A DNA stretch of 64,000 nucleotides. Origin: Membranipora membranacea. Taxonomy: Eukaryota; Bryozoa; Gymnolaemata; Cheilostomatida; Membraniporidae. A program made the translations under genes and the position numbers. Positions within the stretch are counted from its first letter, which is position 1. Each line of letters starts with the position of its first letter. The notes below the pieces were generated by a model. The model was not told where the DNA came from and did no database searches. It was given only the letters and a program-made list of their open reading frames with translations. The stretch is from assembly GCA_914767715.1 (NCBI GenBank), contig OU612066.1:19256283-19320282 (forward strand), given 5' to 3'. This document shows, piece after piece, positions 37,690 through 49,100 of this stretch.

Positions 37690-37865
37690 AAAAAAAAACT
37701 CAACTTTTGACACAAAAGTTATTTTCTTATAAATGTAAAGCTGATAAAAAACAGCAACATATTAGGCTGCTTTCATAGGGATGGATGGAAGCTCGGGATT
37801 AAGTGTCCCGGACACTGCATTTATAAGAAAATAACTTTTGTGTCAAAAGTTGAGTTTTTTTTTTA
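37690..37865. repeat. Inverted repeat with ~45-bp perfect arms
   Basis: The left arm reads AAAAAAAACTCAACTTTTGA through TTATTTTCTTATAAATG. The right arm is its reverse complement (CATTTATAAGAAAATAA to TCAAAAGTTGAGTTTTTTTT). The spacer is about 83 bp. This is a foldback or MITE-like element with identical arms. Confidence 0.8.
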
Positions 37866-37926
37866 CTAGATTCTTCTGCCCTGAGAGAGTGAGAATAATT
37901 AATCCTTGAAATTAAGTGAGAGCAGG

Positions 37927-38659
37927 TTACTCATTCTGCTGCGGTTGGTATTGGTTGCCAGGCTGTTTAGGCTTAGCACAGGCAGTGTTTCCACAACCTA
38001 CAAAACAAACAAGACATTGTACTTCTAACAATGGTAACATCAGCTTGAGTGTTGCTCTGGTTTAAGTTGTGGGCCAAAGTTCTGAGATTGAATCTCTCCA
38101 ATGTTGCAGTGTTTAATATTTTTCCCATACCAGCCAGTCCACCAACAACTCTTGAATATCTCACAATTTTATAGTGGGCTAAATAACAGTATTCATCTCA
38201 AAACCTCCAATAAATCAATGAATGATATGTCTTCCGTTTCAATAACTCAAAACTTGTCTTGCCCATTTCTTCTTGCTGCAGTAAAAGCTTGCAACTTTGC
38301 CATGGACCGGCTCTGACCAGTCATGCTTATACTTATTCTGTTGAAATCACGTCTCGTTGGTTCAACTTATTAATTTCACATGTAAATATAATATGCTAGT
38401 CCTACCGAGATGTAACAGTCCCTGTTATTCCTTGGTTCTTCTCAAATACTTTTTATACAATTTTTTTTGTTTATGAGGTCAAAAAGTTGTTGTTTTGGTT
38501 TGTTCATAACATACTTATATAGGTATGAAAACCTCAATAAAAACACATAATAATAATTAAAGCTATGAGTATAGACACCATTTGAAAGCCCCTCACCTGC
38601 AGACTGTTTATTTTCAGCATCATTGGATCCACAGCACAGCCTGAAAAGCTTCTGGATCC
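37927..38659 (-). CDS. Last two exons of an unidentified small gene (partial)
   Basis: Two exons with good borders: 38597-38659 (acceptor TTTTTCAG, donor GTGAGG) and 37927-37997 (acceptor TTTTGTAG, stop TAA). In one frame they encode a Cys-containing peptide (KLFRLCCGSNDAENK, then GCGNTACAKPKQPG and a Gln/Asn-rich end). A second frame is also open across both exons, so the coding frame is not settled. A candidate first exon lies at ~38894-38930 (MIHESSLPCAQH, donor GTGAGT), but it fits only the second frame. I do not recognise the protein; a non-coding spliced RNA is also possible. Confidence 0.35.
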
Positions 38660-39098
38660 CTGAAAAATAATTAGTTGCAAGTGACAAACAACTTTGGAGA
38701 TAACAATGTAGCTGTTAATGTTAATGCGACTCCACTGCTATTTCGTAAAGCAACAACCAATATATAAATTTGAGTACTTCGCCTGGTATTTCATTCCTGT
38801 GAGGCGTACAATATCAAGTACCATGGTGAACATACATGACAAGTTGTGGAGGACTGAAATAGGGAGATGTGTTCGCACTCACATGCTGCGCGCACGGTAG
38901 TGAACTCTCGTGAATCATACGAGCCACTACAAGGCACATACCTATCGTCTATATGTAGTGTATATAAACCATAGGACTGCCGCAGTTCCTGATTTTGGGC
39001 GGCAGTCCTATGATATAAACTGCTGAGAACATTGGCAAAGCCCCCACCACAAAGGTTTAGTTCATTGCCCCTACCACTGAAAAGCCAATGGTCAAGCC

Positions 39099-39196
39099 AT
39101 AGGCATCTGGAGTTACAAGCATGTAATGTATAGTTTCCAATGTGGATATTGGCAAAGTATACATGCTTGTAAAAAGTTGTAACTCCAGATGCCTAT
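39099..39196. repeat. Inverted repeat
   Basis: AGGCATCTGGAGTTACAAGC on the left faces GTAACTCCAGATGCCT on the right, with TACATGCTTGT also paired. Loop of about 35 bp. Confidence 0.65.
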
Positions 39197-40988
39197 ATGG
39201 GCCAAGCACTGCTGCCTGTACTGTTATGAGAGAGCTATACAACAATACAATGGCTTAATATTTGGTTGGATTGTTAGGGGAAGCTGGGTTGGATTGTTAG
39301 GGCAAAGGGGTTAGATCATGAGACTAGTACACTTTCTGTGGATGGGTTAGATAGACTAGAGGGTAACCTGACATAATAAATAATACATACCTGAAATTAT
39401 GACTCAGCACATTTTCCTTTGAGAAATAGACCACTCAATCTACAGAAGAGAGTTGAGTATACTTCTCTAAAAGTGTGTGGTTTATCTGCTTAATACAACC
39501 ACAGATCAGATTATTATGGATAAAATTGCTCCCTTTTGTATGTAGCAAGACCAATATTCAGTCCCTCAGAATTATGATTTTCATCTGTTTGTGACCTGTG
39601 TCCACTCGATGAACACCCTGGAGAGGAAGTTCCAGGAACTCCCAGGAAGAGGGAGTTCATTGGTCCACTGACTTTCCAGTTAAACCCTGATTGGTAGCCT
39701 TTATTATTTATTTATTGTGAAAGGTCTATTTTCATTGGCTTATTTTTCTCGGGCTGAACTGGCTTTTATGACATTTTTGGAGTTATCGTCCCAAACTCAT
39801 ACTGTATGTGTGTGTAAGTTGACTGCTATGCTGAGCTACATGTATGTTATATAGCATATACTATGTCAATGAATATCAGCACTGCCTTCAACGCAGTTGA
39901 ATATAATGGCCTACAATACGGGGATGGGGAGAGCTGAAATTACATAAGCGCGTTCGCTATTCATTGCCAGGCAATTGGTGCTGCAGAAGTCCAAGAGTCC
40001 TCGGGGAGCTTTGATGACTGATTGTCCCAGCACCCCCAGGTGGATATATCTCCAGGAGATCGAATTACTTAATCTTAAAATGAGAGGGGCGCACCATCAT
40101 ACATTGTTCTTTCAGACGGTGTTACACATCTCTCATCAACCGCAGTCAGTGCATTCTCAGTCTCTCACTGATTGTAGAGTATACATATACATATATGGTC
40201 CAGTTGCGCCCAGCTACTGGTCACAGTTCAAAGCAAGGTGGCATCCGGCTTAGACTAAACAGTTCAAGGTCTGGGTGCGTCTCACTTAAACCACTCAAAG
40301 CATGGTCCAATTGCCTCCGCTTAGCAGTATATTTAATGAGTTACATCTACACTCGCTACTAGGTCGGGTTATGGTTTCCGCTATTGGTCAGCTTTGCCAG
40401 GTTTGGATAAACCATTAGTACGTCTATCTTTACTCTTAGTACAGGGTCTGGCTCTTATATCCTCTCATATACATAAGCCCTGCTAATTGCCAGTTACTAG
40501 TCTGCAGAAGATCTTAAGTCAGAAGTTATCATCTCTCCGATAAAGGGACTTCAATTTGATGAGAAAATGTTGTTCATTTTAAACATGATTTAGGATAGAG
40601 AGAAATTCAGACCTATGAGCTCAAGGAGTATACTGCAAAAATAAACATAATCGTTGCTGTCAATTGAGAAAATCAATCCTTTAATTATGGAAAAAAGGTA
40701 TGCGAGGGAATATTATGGAGTAAGGAAATGAAGATGGTTCTTTTTGTCTCCTTATTGGGAAATGATAAAAAACATGCTACTGCTGGAATTTCTCAAGGAC
40801 TAAGGCTTTCATATTTTTGGATATATCATGTAGTAGCGTAGTTCTTTACCAGTTACAGCCAATCCTCTCCATTTAATGATTCTATCATTGCTATGGAATA
40901 TGGAATATATATACCTCAGTGGATTCTATTGATAATGACCCAGGGAACAGGATAAAAGCAATGTTGTCTTAGACACTGGGTTTTGTTC

Positions 40989-41093
40989 ACAGCCAGCCCT
41001 TAAAAGCTCTCGGGATGGCGATTGCGGCCGTAGGCGGTCGTTAATCCTTATGGCCACGATCGCCATCCCGAACGCTTTTAAGGGATGGCTGTG
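40989..41093. repeat. GC-rich hairpin
   Basis: CAGCCAGCCCTTAAAAGC with CGGGATGGCGAT on the left faces ATCGCCATCCCG with GCTTTTAAGGGATGGCTG on the right. It is markedly richer in GC than its surroundings. Confidence 0.7.
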
Positions 41094-42287
41094 GTTTTGT
41101 CCACTGTATGCACCCGTCAACCGTCATGTATATACTATTCCCAATTACAATTAGGTCTCATTCTCATGTTACTAGAAAATAGTCTTATTTCCATGCATCC
41201 ATGATGCCAATGTTGGACTTGTATCAATCACTTTGAATTTCGGTATCACACTAAATATGTGAGGGTATATATTATCAAATATACATATTTCAATTCTGGC
41301 AATGCTGGCCTTGGGCTTTCATACTAAAGGTGGTTAAAAAAGTCATCATGTGAGAAGACCTTTGGGACAAAAGACGAAGTTCTTTCAATCAGGTCTACAA
41401 CAACTGGCAGTAACATGCAGTTGCCAACAGTATACCTCCTTGCCATTTTGTAAATTTCATGACCCAAAATGATATCAAAGACTTGCTATAACACAACCTT
41501 TATTGACCTTGTTCTAGAGTTACAACTACTTCTGACAAAGTTGTGAAAAGTAATACTGTAATAGCATGGAAACGGGACTATGATAAAAATCTAGTCCTAT
41601 TGATAAAAAGTAAATAAGACAGATTATGAAAAGCAATGTCTATTGTCAAGCAATTAAAAATATGGAATGCGTTCATGGATGAGAACTGAGCACCTTTTGT
41701 AAACTCACAGGCTTAAATGATACAAGGAAAATATATGCAAATGATATAAAATGGTCTTTGTTTATCACAGCAGCAGATAATGCTCTAGTACTGATAGATC
41801 AGGGTTATTCAGCCGCTCCCCTCATTAGTCATGATATTAACAAATTCATTTCTTTAGGGAATAAAAATAACTTTTTCAGGAAATAACGATGACCATCTAG
41901 ATTCTGAGCCATCAAGAGGGAGAAAACTAAAACTTTGAAAGTCATATTCATATAATGCAATCTACCTATAATCTAATTGAGTCAATGATGTAGTGCATCA
42001 CTATTCAATGTGAGCAATCCATCCAGTGTTTTTTGGAAAAATGTTGAATATATGTAAAAATATTAAACATTAAAATTAATTAAATTTAAATTAATTAAAA
42101 TTAATATTAAACATTAAATATTAAACTTTCAGTGATGATACATGATCGCATGATCAAACTGATATAATAATTAACACTATTCAAAATGTACGTCCTGATA
42201 TTTGATTATATACTCTGACTATGGGCCATATGAGGCTTGGCACCTTGTAGATCGCTAAATATATTTACCCTTGTGAGATTTGTGTTC

Positions 42288-43229
42288 CTAACTGTCATGG
42301 TGGGGAGTAGTTTTTACCGTACTGTCTGGTGTATCTTGATCGTAGGCACATATACACCTGACTGGAACACTTATCCGGATTGGCTCAAACATAATCTGAC
42401 CCCTCTTGTTACATCTCTCTGTTTCTCTCAGAATTACTTTTTCTGTTGTTATTTCTGTAGCTCTGCCGTATTTACTGTCTGTCATCGTACAAGCGTCGCT
42501 GGATTTTCCGATATAACCAGTATTCTTACAACACTCTATGATCTCTATTACTGGTGGATACAGTCTTTTTGCGCCTGCTTTGGTCTTGTCAACTTCATAG
42601 GAGAGAACCTCTCTGTATAAAAACAATCACCAATGTGTAAGGTTACCTCACCAGAATTTCACTAACAGTACAGTTGTTGAGAGGAATAGCAGTTCAGTAT
42701 TTACTTTATCCAATTCTTATCAGAGAATTTAACAGCAGAGAGCTACATCATACCATACCCTGACCATACTGGGTATCTAGCGATTTGCCTCGTTAGCATT
42801 ATTCATAACACCTTTCTCTCACAAAATCATGTATAATCTGCAAATGAGCTGGGATATTAATACTTACGCGCTAGTAGCCGATCGAATTCTTTCGATATTG
42901 GAGTCTTGCTTTTGTTTTTCATTCTGTGGGCAGTCATTTGTTCGAGCAGAAAATCTTAACTTGAGATCTTTTGGATTTACGAGCGTGTAAGATGTCGTTA
43001 AGTTAGAATGCCTTGTCTCATAACGCTTAAGCATTGAATGGAGCCGGGCTGGGCTTGGCACTTCTTTACATATCCTGTGCCTTTGTGCATGTGATGCTTG
43101 TGACGGCTGATTTAGTGTCTGAGCTTGCTCTGAATACATAGTCAAGTTGAGAACTGTGAGTGTGCCTGCTTTGGTCATAGCAAGAAAACCGATAATCAAT
43201 GTACATTCAGTCAAATGAAACACTCTCAT
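42288..43229 (-). CDS. Secreted cysteine-rich protein, IL-17-like, 2 exons, 228 aa
   Basis: Exons 42868-43229 and 42288-42612 join in frame (AGCGC|GTAAGT and TATACAG|A). The N-terminus (MRVFHLTECTLIIGFLAM) is a probable signal peptide. The first exon encodes a basic, poorly conserved pro-region with two Cys. The second encodes RLYPPVIEIIECC, ACTM, EKVILRETERC and ISVPVRCIC. This order resembles the IL-17 fold (R-x-P-x(2)-I-x-E-x(2)-C-x-C, a VLR strand with Cys, and a terminal VPVGCTC-type motif), here with adjacent Cys-Cys. There are eight Cys after the signal region. A Trunk/PTTH-like cystine-knot factor is the main alternative. It would be an extracellular ligand. The family call rests on motif pattern only. 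Confidence 0.6.
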
Positions 43230-43731
43230 CTTAGCAATTTTTACGAACCTCTATTTATTGTTTCTTAAAGCGTTTTTGATGACTTGCTAGATAGCCTCTC
43301 CACTGTTCTCTCCAAAATATTTTACTCAAATACTGATTCCTTGGAGAGGCAAGTCTTGTATTTATAAGTTTTTTTTGGTTTTCCATTAATCAAAAGAACA
43401 AACAGCATGATTGTATATTGGCCTTTCCATAATTTGTCAATGAATGCCTCAATAGGACAAAATACCAGTTAGTCTTCAGTGGAGGAAGTCTGGGTTTACC
43501 AAAGTCATCGATAGGATTACAGGAAAGAAACTGTTAACAATTACGTCATGGGCTAATAATTAGATGCGGAATGTCCAATCACAGGTTGACAGTTTTAAAG
43601 AATGGAGAAAAATATTGATCCAACTGATTAGTCACTATAATGATGATGGCATAGAAAGGTTTATACATGATGACAAGCCTGTTGTATTTAGTGTGGATTA
43701 ATTGATGACTATCACAGCTATATAGTATTAT

Positions 43732-43802
43732 CAGAGACTATAGATAATATATCTATAGTCTCTGGTATTATCACAGAGTAAGGATATATCCTTACTCTGT
43801 GG
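43732..43802. repeat. Two adjacent short perfect palindromes
   Basis: AGAGACTATAGATA faces TATCTATAGTCTCT, and 10 bp on CACAGAGTAAGGATAT faces ATATCCTTACTCTGTG. Each motif recurs elsewhere in the window: the first near 22840 and 26793, the second near 10361. Confidence 0.7.
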
Positions 43803-44825
43803 TATTATGCTGCCTATGGTGGTAATGGTTTAAAAAAATGGATTGTGGTAAAAAACGGTGGCTTTAATCTTTTAATTGAAAATCTTTCGGCTTGGGATGG
43901 AAGCATTTATTGTACACAGTTAAACAAGGATCGATAACTTGGTCAACCAGTTATGATAGAAAGAGTATAGCGGGTTCCCCAGTATTTTTTTACTCATGGA
44001 GTACCATGCAATGCAATAGTAATTATTGTTATTGATTCGGTGTAAGAATATAGATTGTGATCTTGTTCCACAAAGCCCTTTACTTAGTCATGGCATAACC
44101 TCATTCATTCCATGCAAACTTGCAGAGAGGATTTTTCGAACAAATGGTACACAATTGATATACTTGTGAAATTAATTAAAATCTATAAAGAACTTGCTGT
44201 GGGATCTTTTATCTGATTTTGTCTTTGCAACATTTATAAAAACTTAAATGCATAATAATATTATTTTTTTATATATCATATTGTAACAGTCTACTCAAAT
44301 AAGTAGAGTAAAAACATAATTCATGATAATGATTTTATGAACTCATTCACTGCACCCTCACCATTTGGCGAATGTTCTATATTTTACCCCAAAACATATA
44401 TACTCATTTTTATATGTTGATGTTTTCCCTAACAGAATGTCATTCACTGCGTTCCAAGAGATCGAGCAGAGCGAACTTCAAGGCTGTTCGACCTATGGAA
44501 ATGGCATGCCTACCAAGTTCGCACCGAGCTCTAAGGTAAGCACCAAAAGCTGCAAAACAGATATCCGGGTTTAAGCCCTGCCGGCGCCAGCTCAACCTCA
44601 GCCCATGGGTAAGGATGCATTTTTCTAGGGCGAGCCAAGAGGTGTCGCCTCAGCTCAAACTAAAAACTTGCGTGGAAACACATACAGAGATTAGAAAGCC
44701 ATGATGATGATGTGGATAAATAGTTCATATAAATGAATTGTAATCATTCTGTAGAATTGCATAGTATTACAAGGTGACAATCATAACCCTATAACATGCC
44801 TGGTAGGTGTGTCATAGATCATATT

Positions 44826-44876
44826 GGATCTATTTGGATCTATTGGATCTAATTGGATCTAATTGTATTGGATCAA
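44826..44876. repeat. Minisatellite, TTGGATCTA-type unit
   Basis: The unit TTGGATCTA/TTGGATCTAA is repeated about five times with small length changes. Confidence 0.7.
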
Positions 44877-46184
44877 ATTTTAAATCCTAATCAGTAAAAC
44901 ACAACTACCCATAGTAAAACTGATTATAGTTTTCATAACACTTAGGCCTAGATGTAATGGTAATACATTTAATTTGTTATTAAATTAGTCACCAAGACAA
45001 GAATAACCATCAATTGAAACTTCCTGATTATGATAATCATATCATATCATATATGTATTAGATATATTATTAGTAAGATGTTGTTGCGAAATATTGGTAC
45101 CCAAAATAGATTTGAACGATAAAATTTGTTCCGCATTCATTTCCTCATACTCCTTTCTTATCACTGTCCATTGTAATTTATATAGATTATGTCAATACCA
45201 ATGATCCCCTTAACAAAACCTGATTCCCTATCAGTGGTGAACCTTTTTGCAGGATTGGGTTTGCGCTGCTAGGAGCTGCGACGATGGAGCAGCGGTAGGC
45301 CAATTTAAACCAAATAAAGACCAATTATAGAGTGAATAAAGTTATATGGCTAGCTCTTATCAGCTGGTTATTAGTTGAAGGTGACAAATAAGATACATCT
45401 TAGACATGATGATTGGTTCTCTATTAACAAATCAGAGAAGTTCTCTCATATCACCACACTAAACAGCTTCTGAACAAACTCCTTAATCTCATACAACACG
45501 ACGGAACAGGATAAGATTTCAATCAACCGATACAAAGAAATTGTTCATCAGCAGGAGTTAGTGCATGTTTTGCTGCCCAAGGTAGCAGCTTATTACCACA
45601 CAGAGTTGAGGTAGCTTATCTGGACACCTGTACCTGTGTTATATACCATAATAATGTCACTATGATGGATAAGCTAAGGAATAACCATATTTTAATAAAG
45701 GTGGAATCAACTCTTCTACCAGTCAATATAAAATATTCATCTTCTTTGATGCTGGCAATATTGTAGTGCTGCCTGTGACAGAAATTATTTTTAATTCAGA
45801 TGGTATTTGTTCAACAAACTTTATGCTATTTATAAAAGTTGTATGAACAAAAACCTAAACTAACAAAACAGCTAACAGACTGAAATAAACCAGCTGCCAT
45901 ATCCAGGCAGAACTTTATAGTGATTGTATTGAATTCAATAAATCTCAGTACTTTTATGAACGCAGCTCGACACACCACGAGTGGCGAGTAAGTTTATCAT
46001 AAAGGATTCGGTTGCTTTCTTGGTTTAGCTGCCAGAAGTGAAAGCTTTTGGATTCATGTCCACTCTTCGCCGCTGTAGGTTAAGCACAGAATGCGTAATG
46101 TACTGGCGGTGATATAGTAACTACAACTGCAGACATATTATATGCGTCTGTGACCATATATACCAATCTGAGGGTACAGCAATA

Positions 46185-49100
46185 ATGCATCCATCTGTGG
46201 ACGGAATAAATACAGCATTACGGAAAAGAGCAAAGGTGAGTAATCAAAAGTTCCCAACTCCTTTGCTTGGGTTTCCATGACTTGTGGACTCTAACATTCC
46301 TCTACAGAACAATGGTGATCATGTGATCATTGTGTATCATGTGAATCTTGTATCATATGATGGTGCACACTTACACAGCTAGACCCATGACTACAAATCA
46401 ATATGAGGCAACCAAACTTCCAACCACATGGTCACAAAAGTAACATCAGCGAGACTGACCTGCTAAATGAACTATGTCTATAAATGTGCTGAGAAAACCT
46501 ATGACAGCCTGAGCCACGAGTTGCTAACTAGAGAAAAGACCACATGCGTGGGCCAGATTACTGGCATAGATAACACAACCTACCAATCAGAAGAACAAGT
46601 TATTTTCATTCAGTCGTGGCGGGGTTATCTTGCAAAGTCAGGAACTGAGGCACCACATGTTTTGATACACATGCTCTGTCTCCACAAAGGAAATAAACTA
46701 AGTTGTCCTTACAGCAACCTTTTTCCAAACTACTAGGATGTATTATATTTTAAAAACTTTGATTTGTAGCAAATTCAAGAATGCTGCGTCAACTATAAGG
46801 AATTATTTGTGAAACTGTATGAGTTTTTAACCTGGCAGAAACCAATATATGCCCATGCGATTATTGGCATAAATATCGTGAGGTTTACGTGAGTATTCAG
46901 TGTTTGTATATTCCACATGTCATTGCCTGCTGAAAAAGCCGACAGGACAAAATTAAAAAATTTTCACACCGACCACTTGTACTGTACTACAAAGTAAAAT
47001 TGTTTTGTTCACAGACATCAAATATGAGCATTTATTATTTCCATAACAGCCCATAGGTTAAAAGATGTCTATTTTTTTGGTTCCATTTTACAGATTACTG
47101 TGGTACTTTGACTTGAATACTGTGACTCATTGAATTCCATATCTGGAATAGCATCATTAGCTTTCTTTTGCCAAACAATGGGCTTGCAAAAATAGCCAGT
47201 CCCTAGTAGCATTCTGGAAAAGCCCAAATCATCGACGTTGAAGGCGTTTTAATACTGTCTGCAGTTTTGTAAAGAAGTTGATTTCCCAGGCTATATAATT
47301 CATGCTAGTAGGGACAGCCAATCAGATCAATTTCAGATGAGCCCCTGTGTTAAGTGTTCTAACTGCATGATGTTATGATACTATTTCCATTCTAAGAAAA
47401 GAATTTAATTCTGTGCTGTGACTATATTGGCTCTGTTTGGAGTGAACATGGCCATTTTTAATTATGTGTTCCCCATTTATGGCGAAATTATATGCCAAAA
47501 ACTTACTTGGTGAGTTTCCTTTTTGCATCAAGCACTTATGGTATAATATAAACTCAAGACTGCATTTAATTCTGATAGCTGTAATAAACAAACAACTTTC
47601 TGAGATACTTTTACACGCAACCTGTAGTAATTAAAATATTATCACACTCAACTAAGGCTTTCTGCATTGATAGCTACTGAGTCATCATCATAATTACTGT
47701 ATGCTATTCTCAACTGTATTTATTCCAGTCATTATCTCCTCCAGCAAGCACAATAGCACACTATTTTAAGTTGTAACTTGGAAAAGGTGGGGTAAAAACA
47801 TTGGCATAGCTCTGGGAACTGGCGCGTTCTGGGCTGTCGCTGACACATAGTCAGAAAACCCTGACTGGCATTCTGGGATGCCATCGGCTTCGCCGGGAAA
47901 ACCCATGACTGGTGGTATTCCACTACATATATCGAGCATACATACAGATGGTCAACTGGCCATTACAACTAACTAGCTCAATTATCTGACCTAACAAGGT
48001 TACACACTTATCATACACCATTGGTATCCAATCCATGCCATTCATACTCTCACCTGGACATACTGACAGACTCACTCGACATCTATCTCTCTGGTAATTA
48101 TTATTTACATCTAAACCTTCTTGCATACTGATATAAATCTTAGCTGGGCTAAGTTGAACCACCTTGCGATTAGCATCCAACCACGTATCACACTTTCAAT
48201 TCAGAACTTGGTGATAAATTATGAGAAAACAAGGCATTTTCAGCGCACAAGTGTTAAAAGTCCTCGATTCGAGTCCCATGGCAGTCCAGTGACTACAAAG
48301 GTTGGTTTGGCCCCAGGTGTGCTCCGGCCATCCTACAAATGTTCTTAAAGCAACCAATATCTATGACTGAAATGTTTGCGTGCCAAGACCACCTTGCCTT
48401 GATTTAGCCAACATTTCAACCAACAGGCATGGTATAGGCAGGACTAATAAGTGTAGCTGGAATTTTTCGTTCTTGATTAAATAAAATTATTATCACACAT
48501 TACAGAATGAGATACCCTGTGAGCACCTGAATATAATTACTTCTCACGAGTATATCTCAATCAATCAACAGACTTCAAAACCCATTTAACACTGAGCATT
48601 ACATGTACATGTTCCTGGCAACTGGTGTGGGAAATGATGTGAATTTTAAACTATGGAATGAGAGTGCTGCTGAAAATCCTCTTCCAGGCTACAAGATGGT
48701 GACAGCATTATGATTTATAACCTGGTGCAATAAAAATACCTAGTTCCACATTGATATTCCTTTTTATTTACAATCATTTAAAGTCGTATTTGTTTATGTT
48801 TTCTCTGAAATGGAATGAGGTACTCTTTTATTACATTGCATCACGATGGAAAATACAATATTGTTAACTTGAGTCAGCTCTTTACCAAAGCATTCATGGT
48901 TTCGGTCTTTGGACTACAAATGACTCTCCTAGGACAAAAAAAATTCCCCATTTATTTGGTTAGAAATCTTGTGCTCAATGATAACCAGATCTTTCCAGGC
49001 TTGGCCTTTGTTCCCCTCACATTCATTATTGGCCTTTTAAAAGACCCTGGATGGTTCCAGAGCTTCATTCATGTGTAACTGCAAAATATTTTTTTATTTT

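Larger units (their letters stand above)
36282..37926. other. Region upstream of APP: repeats, no supported exon
   Basis: It should contain the APP promoter and 5' UTR. Two inverted-repeat elements lie within it (36537-36606 and 37690-37865). No further exon could be supported. Confidence 0.45.
38660..42287. other. Intergenic stretch with hairpins; no supported gene
   Basis: It holds inverted repeats at 38963-39020, 39099-39196 and 40989-41093 and AT-rich simple sequence near 42050-42125. Short open frames here overlap hairpins and show no domain. Upstream exons of the small gene at 37927-38659 may lie here but could not be fixed. Confidence 0.45.
43230..46184. other. Intergenic region between the IL-17-like and ARL6IP1-like genes
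   Basis: No supported exon. It holds two adjacent short palindromes (43732-43802), a possible SINE-like stretch near 44440-44690 (GGGTTTAAGCCC could be a degenerate tRNA-type B box) and a TTGGATCTA minisatellite near 44826-44876. Promoters of the two divergent genes should lie here. Confidence 0.4.

Noticed and set aside
44440-44690. tRNA gene or tRNA-derived SINE
   Set aside because: GGGTTTAAGCCC could be a B box, but no cloverleaf or convincing A box could be drawn.
47923-48180. 85-codon minus-strand open frame (SPAKIYISMQEGLDVNN)
   Set aside because: It looks somewhat protein-like, but there is no recognised domain, no partner exon, and it lies in an intron of the ARL6IP1-like gene.
48240-48330. 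tRNA-like B box (GATTCGAGTCC)
   Set aside because: The upstream stretch does not form acceptor, D or anticodon arms; chance or a SINE relic.
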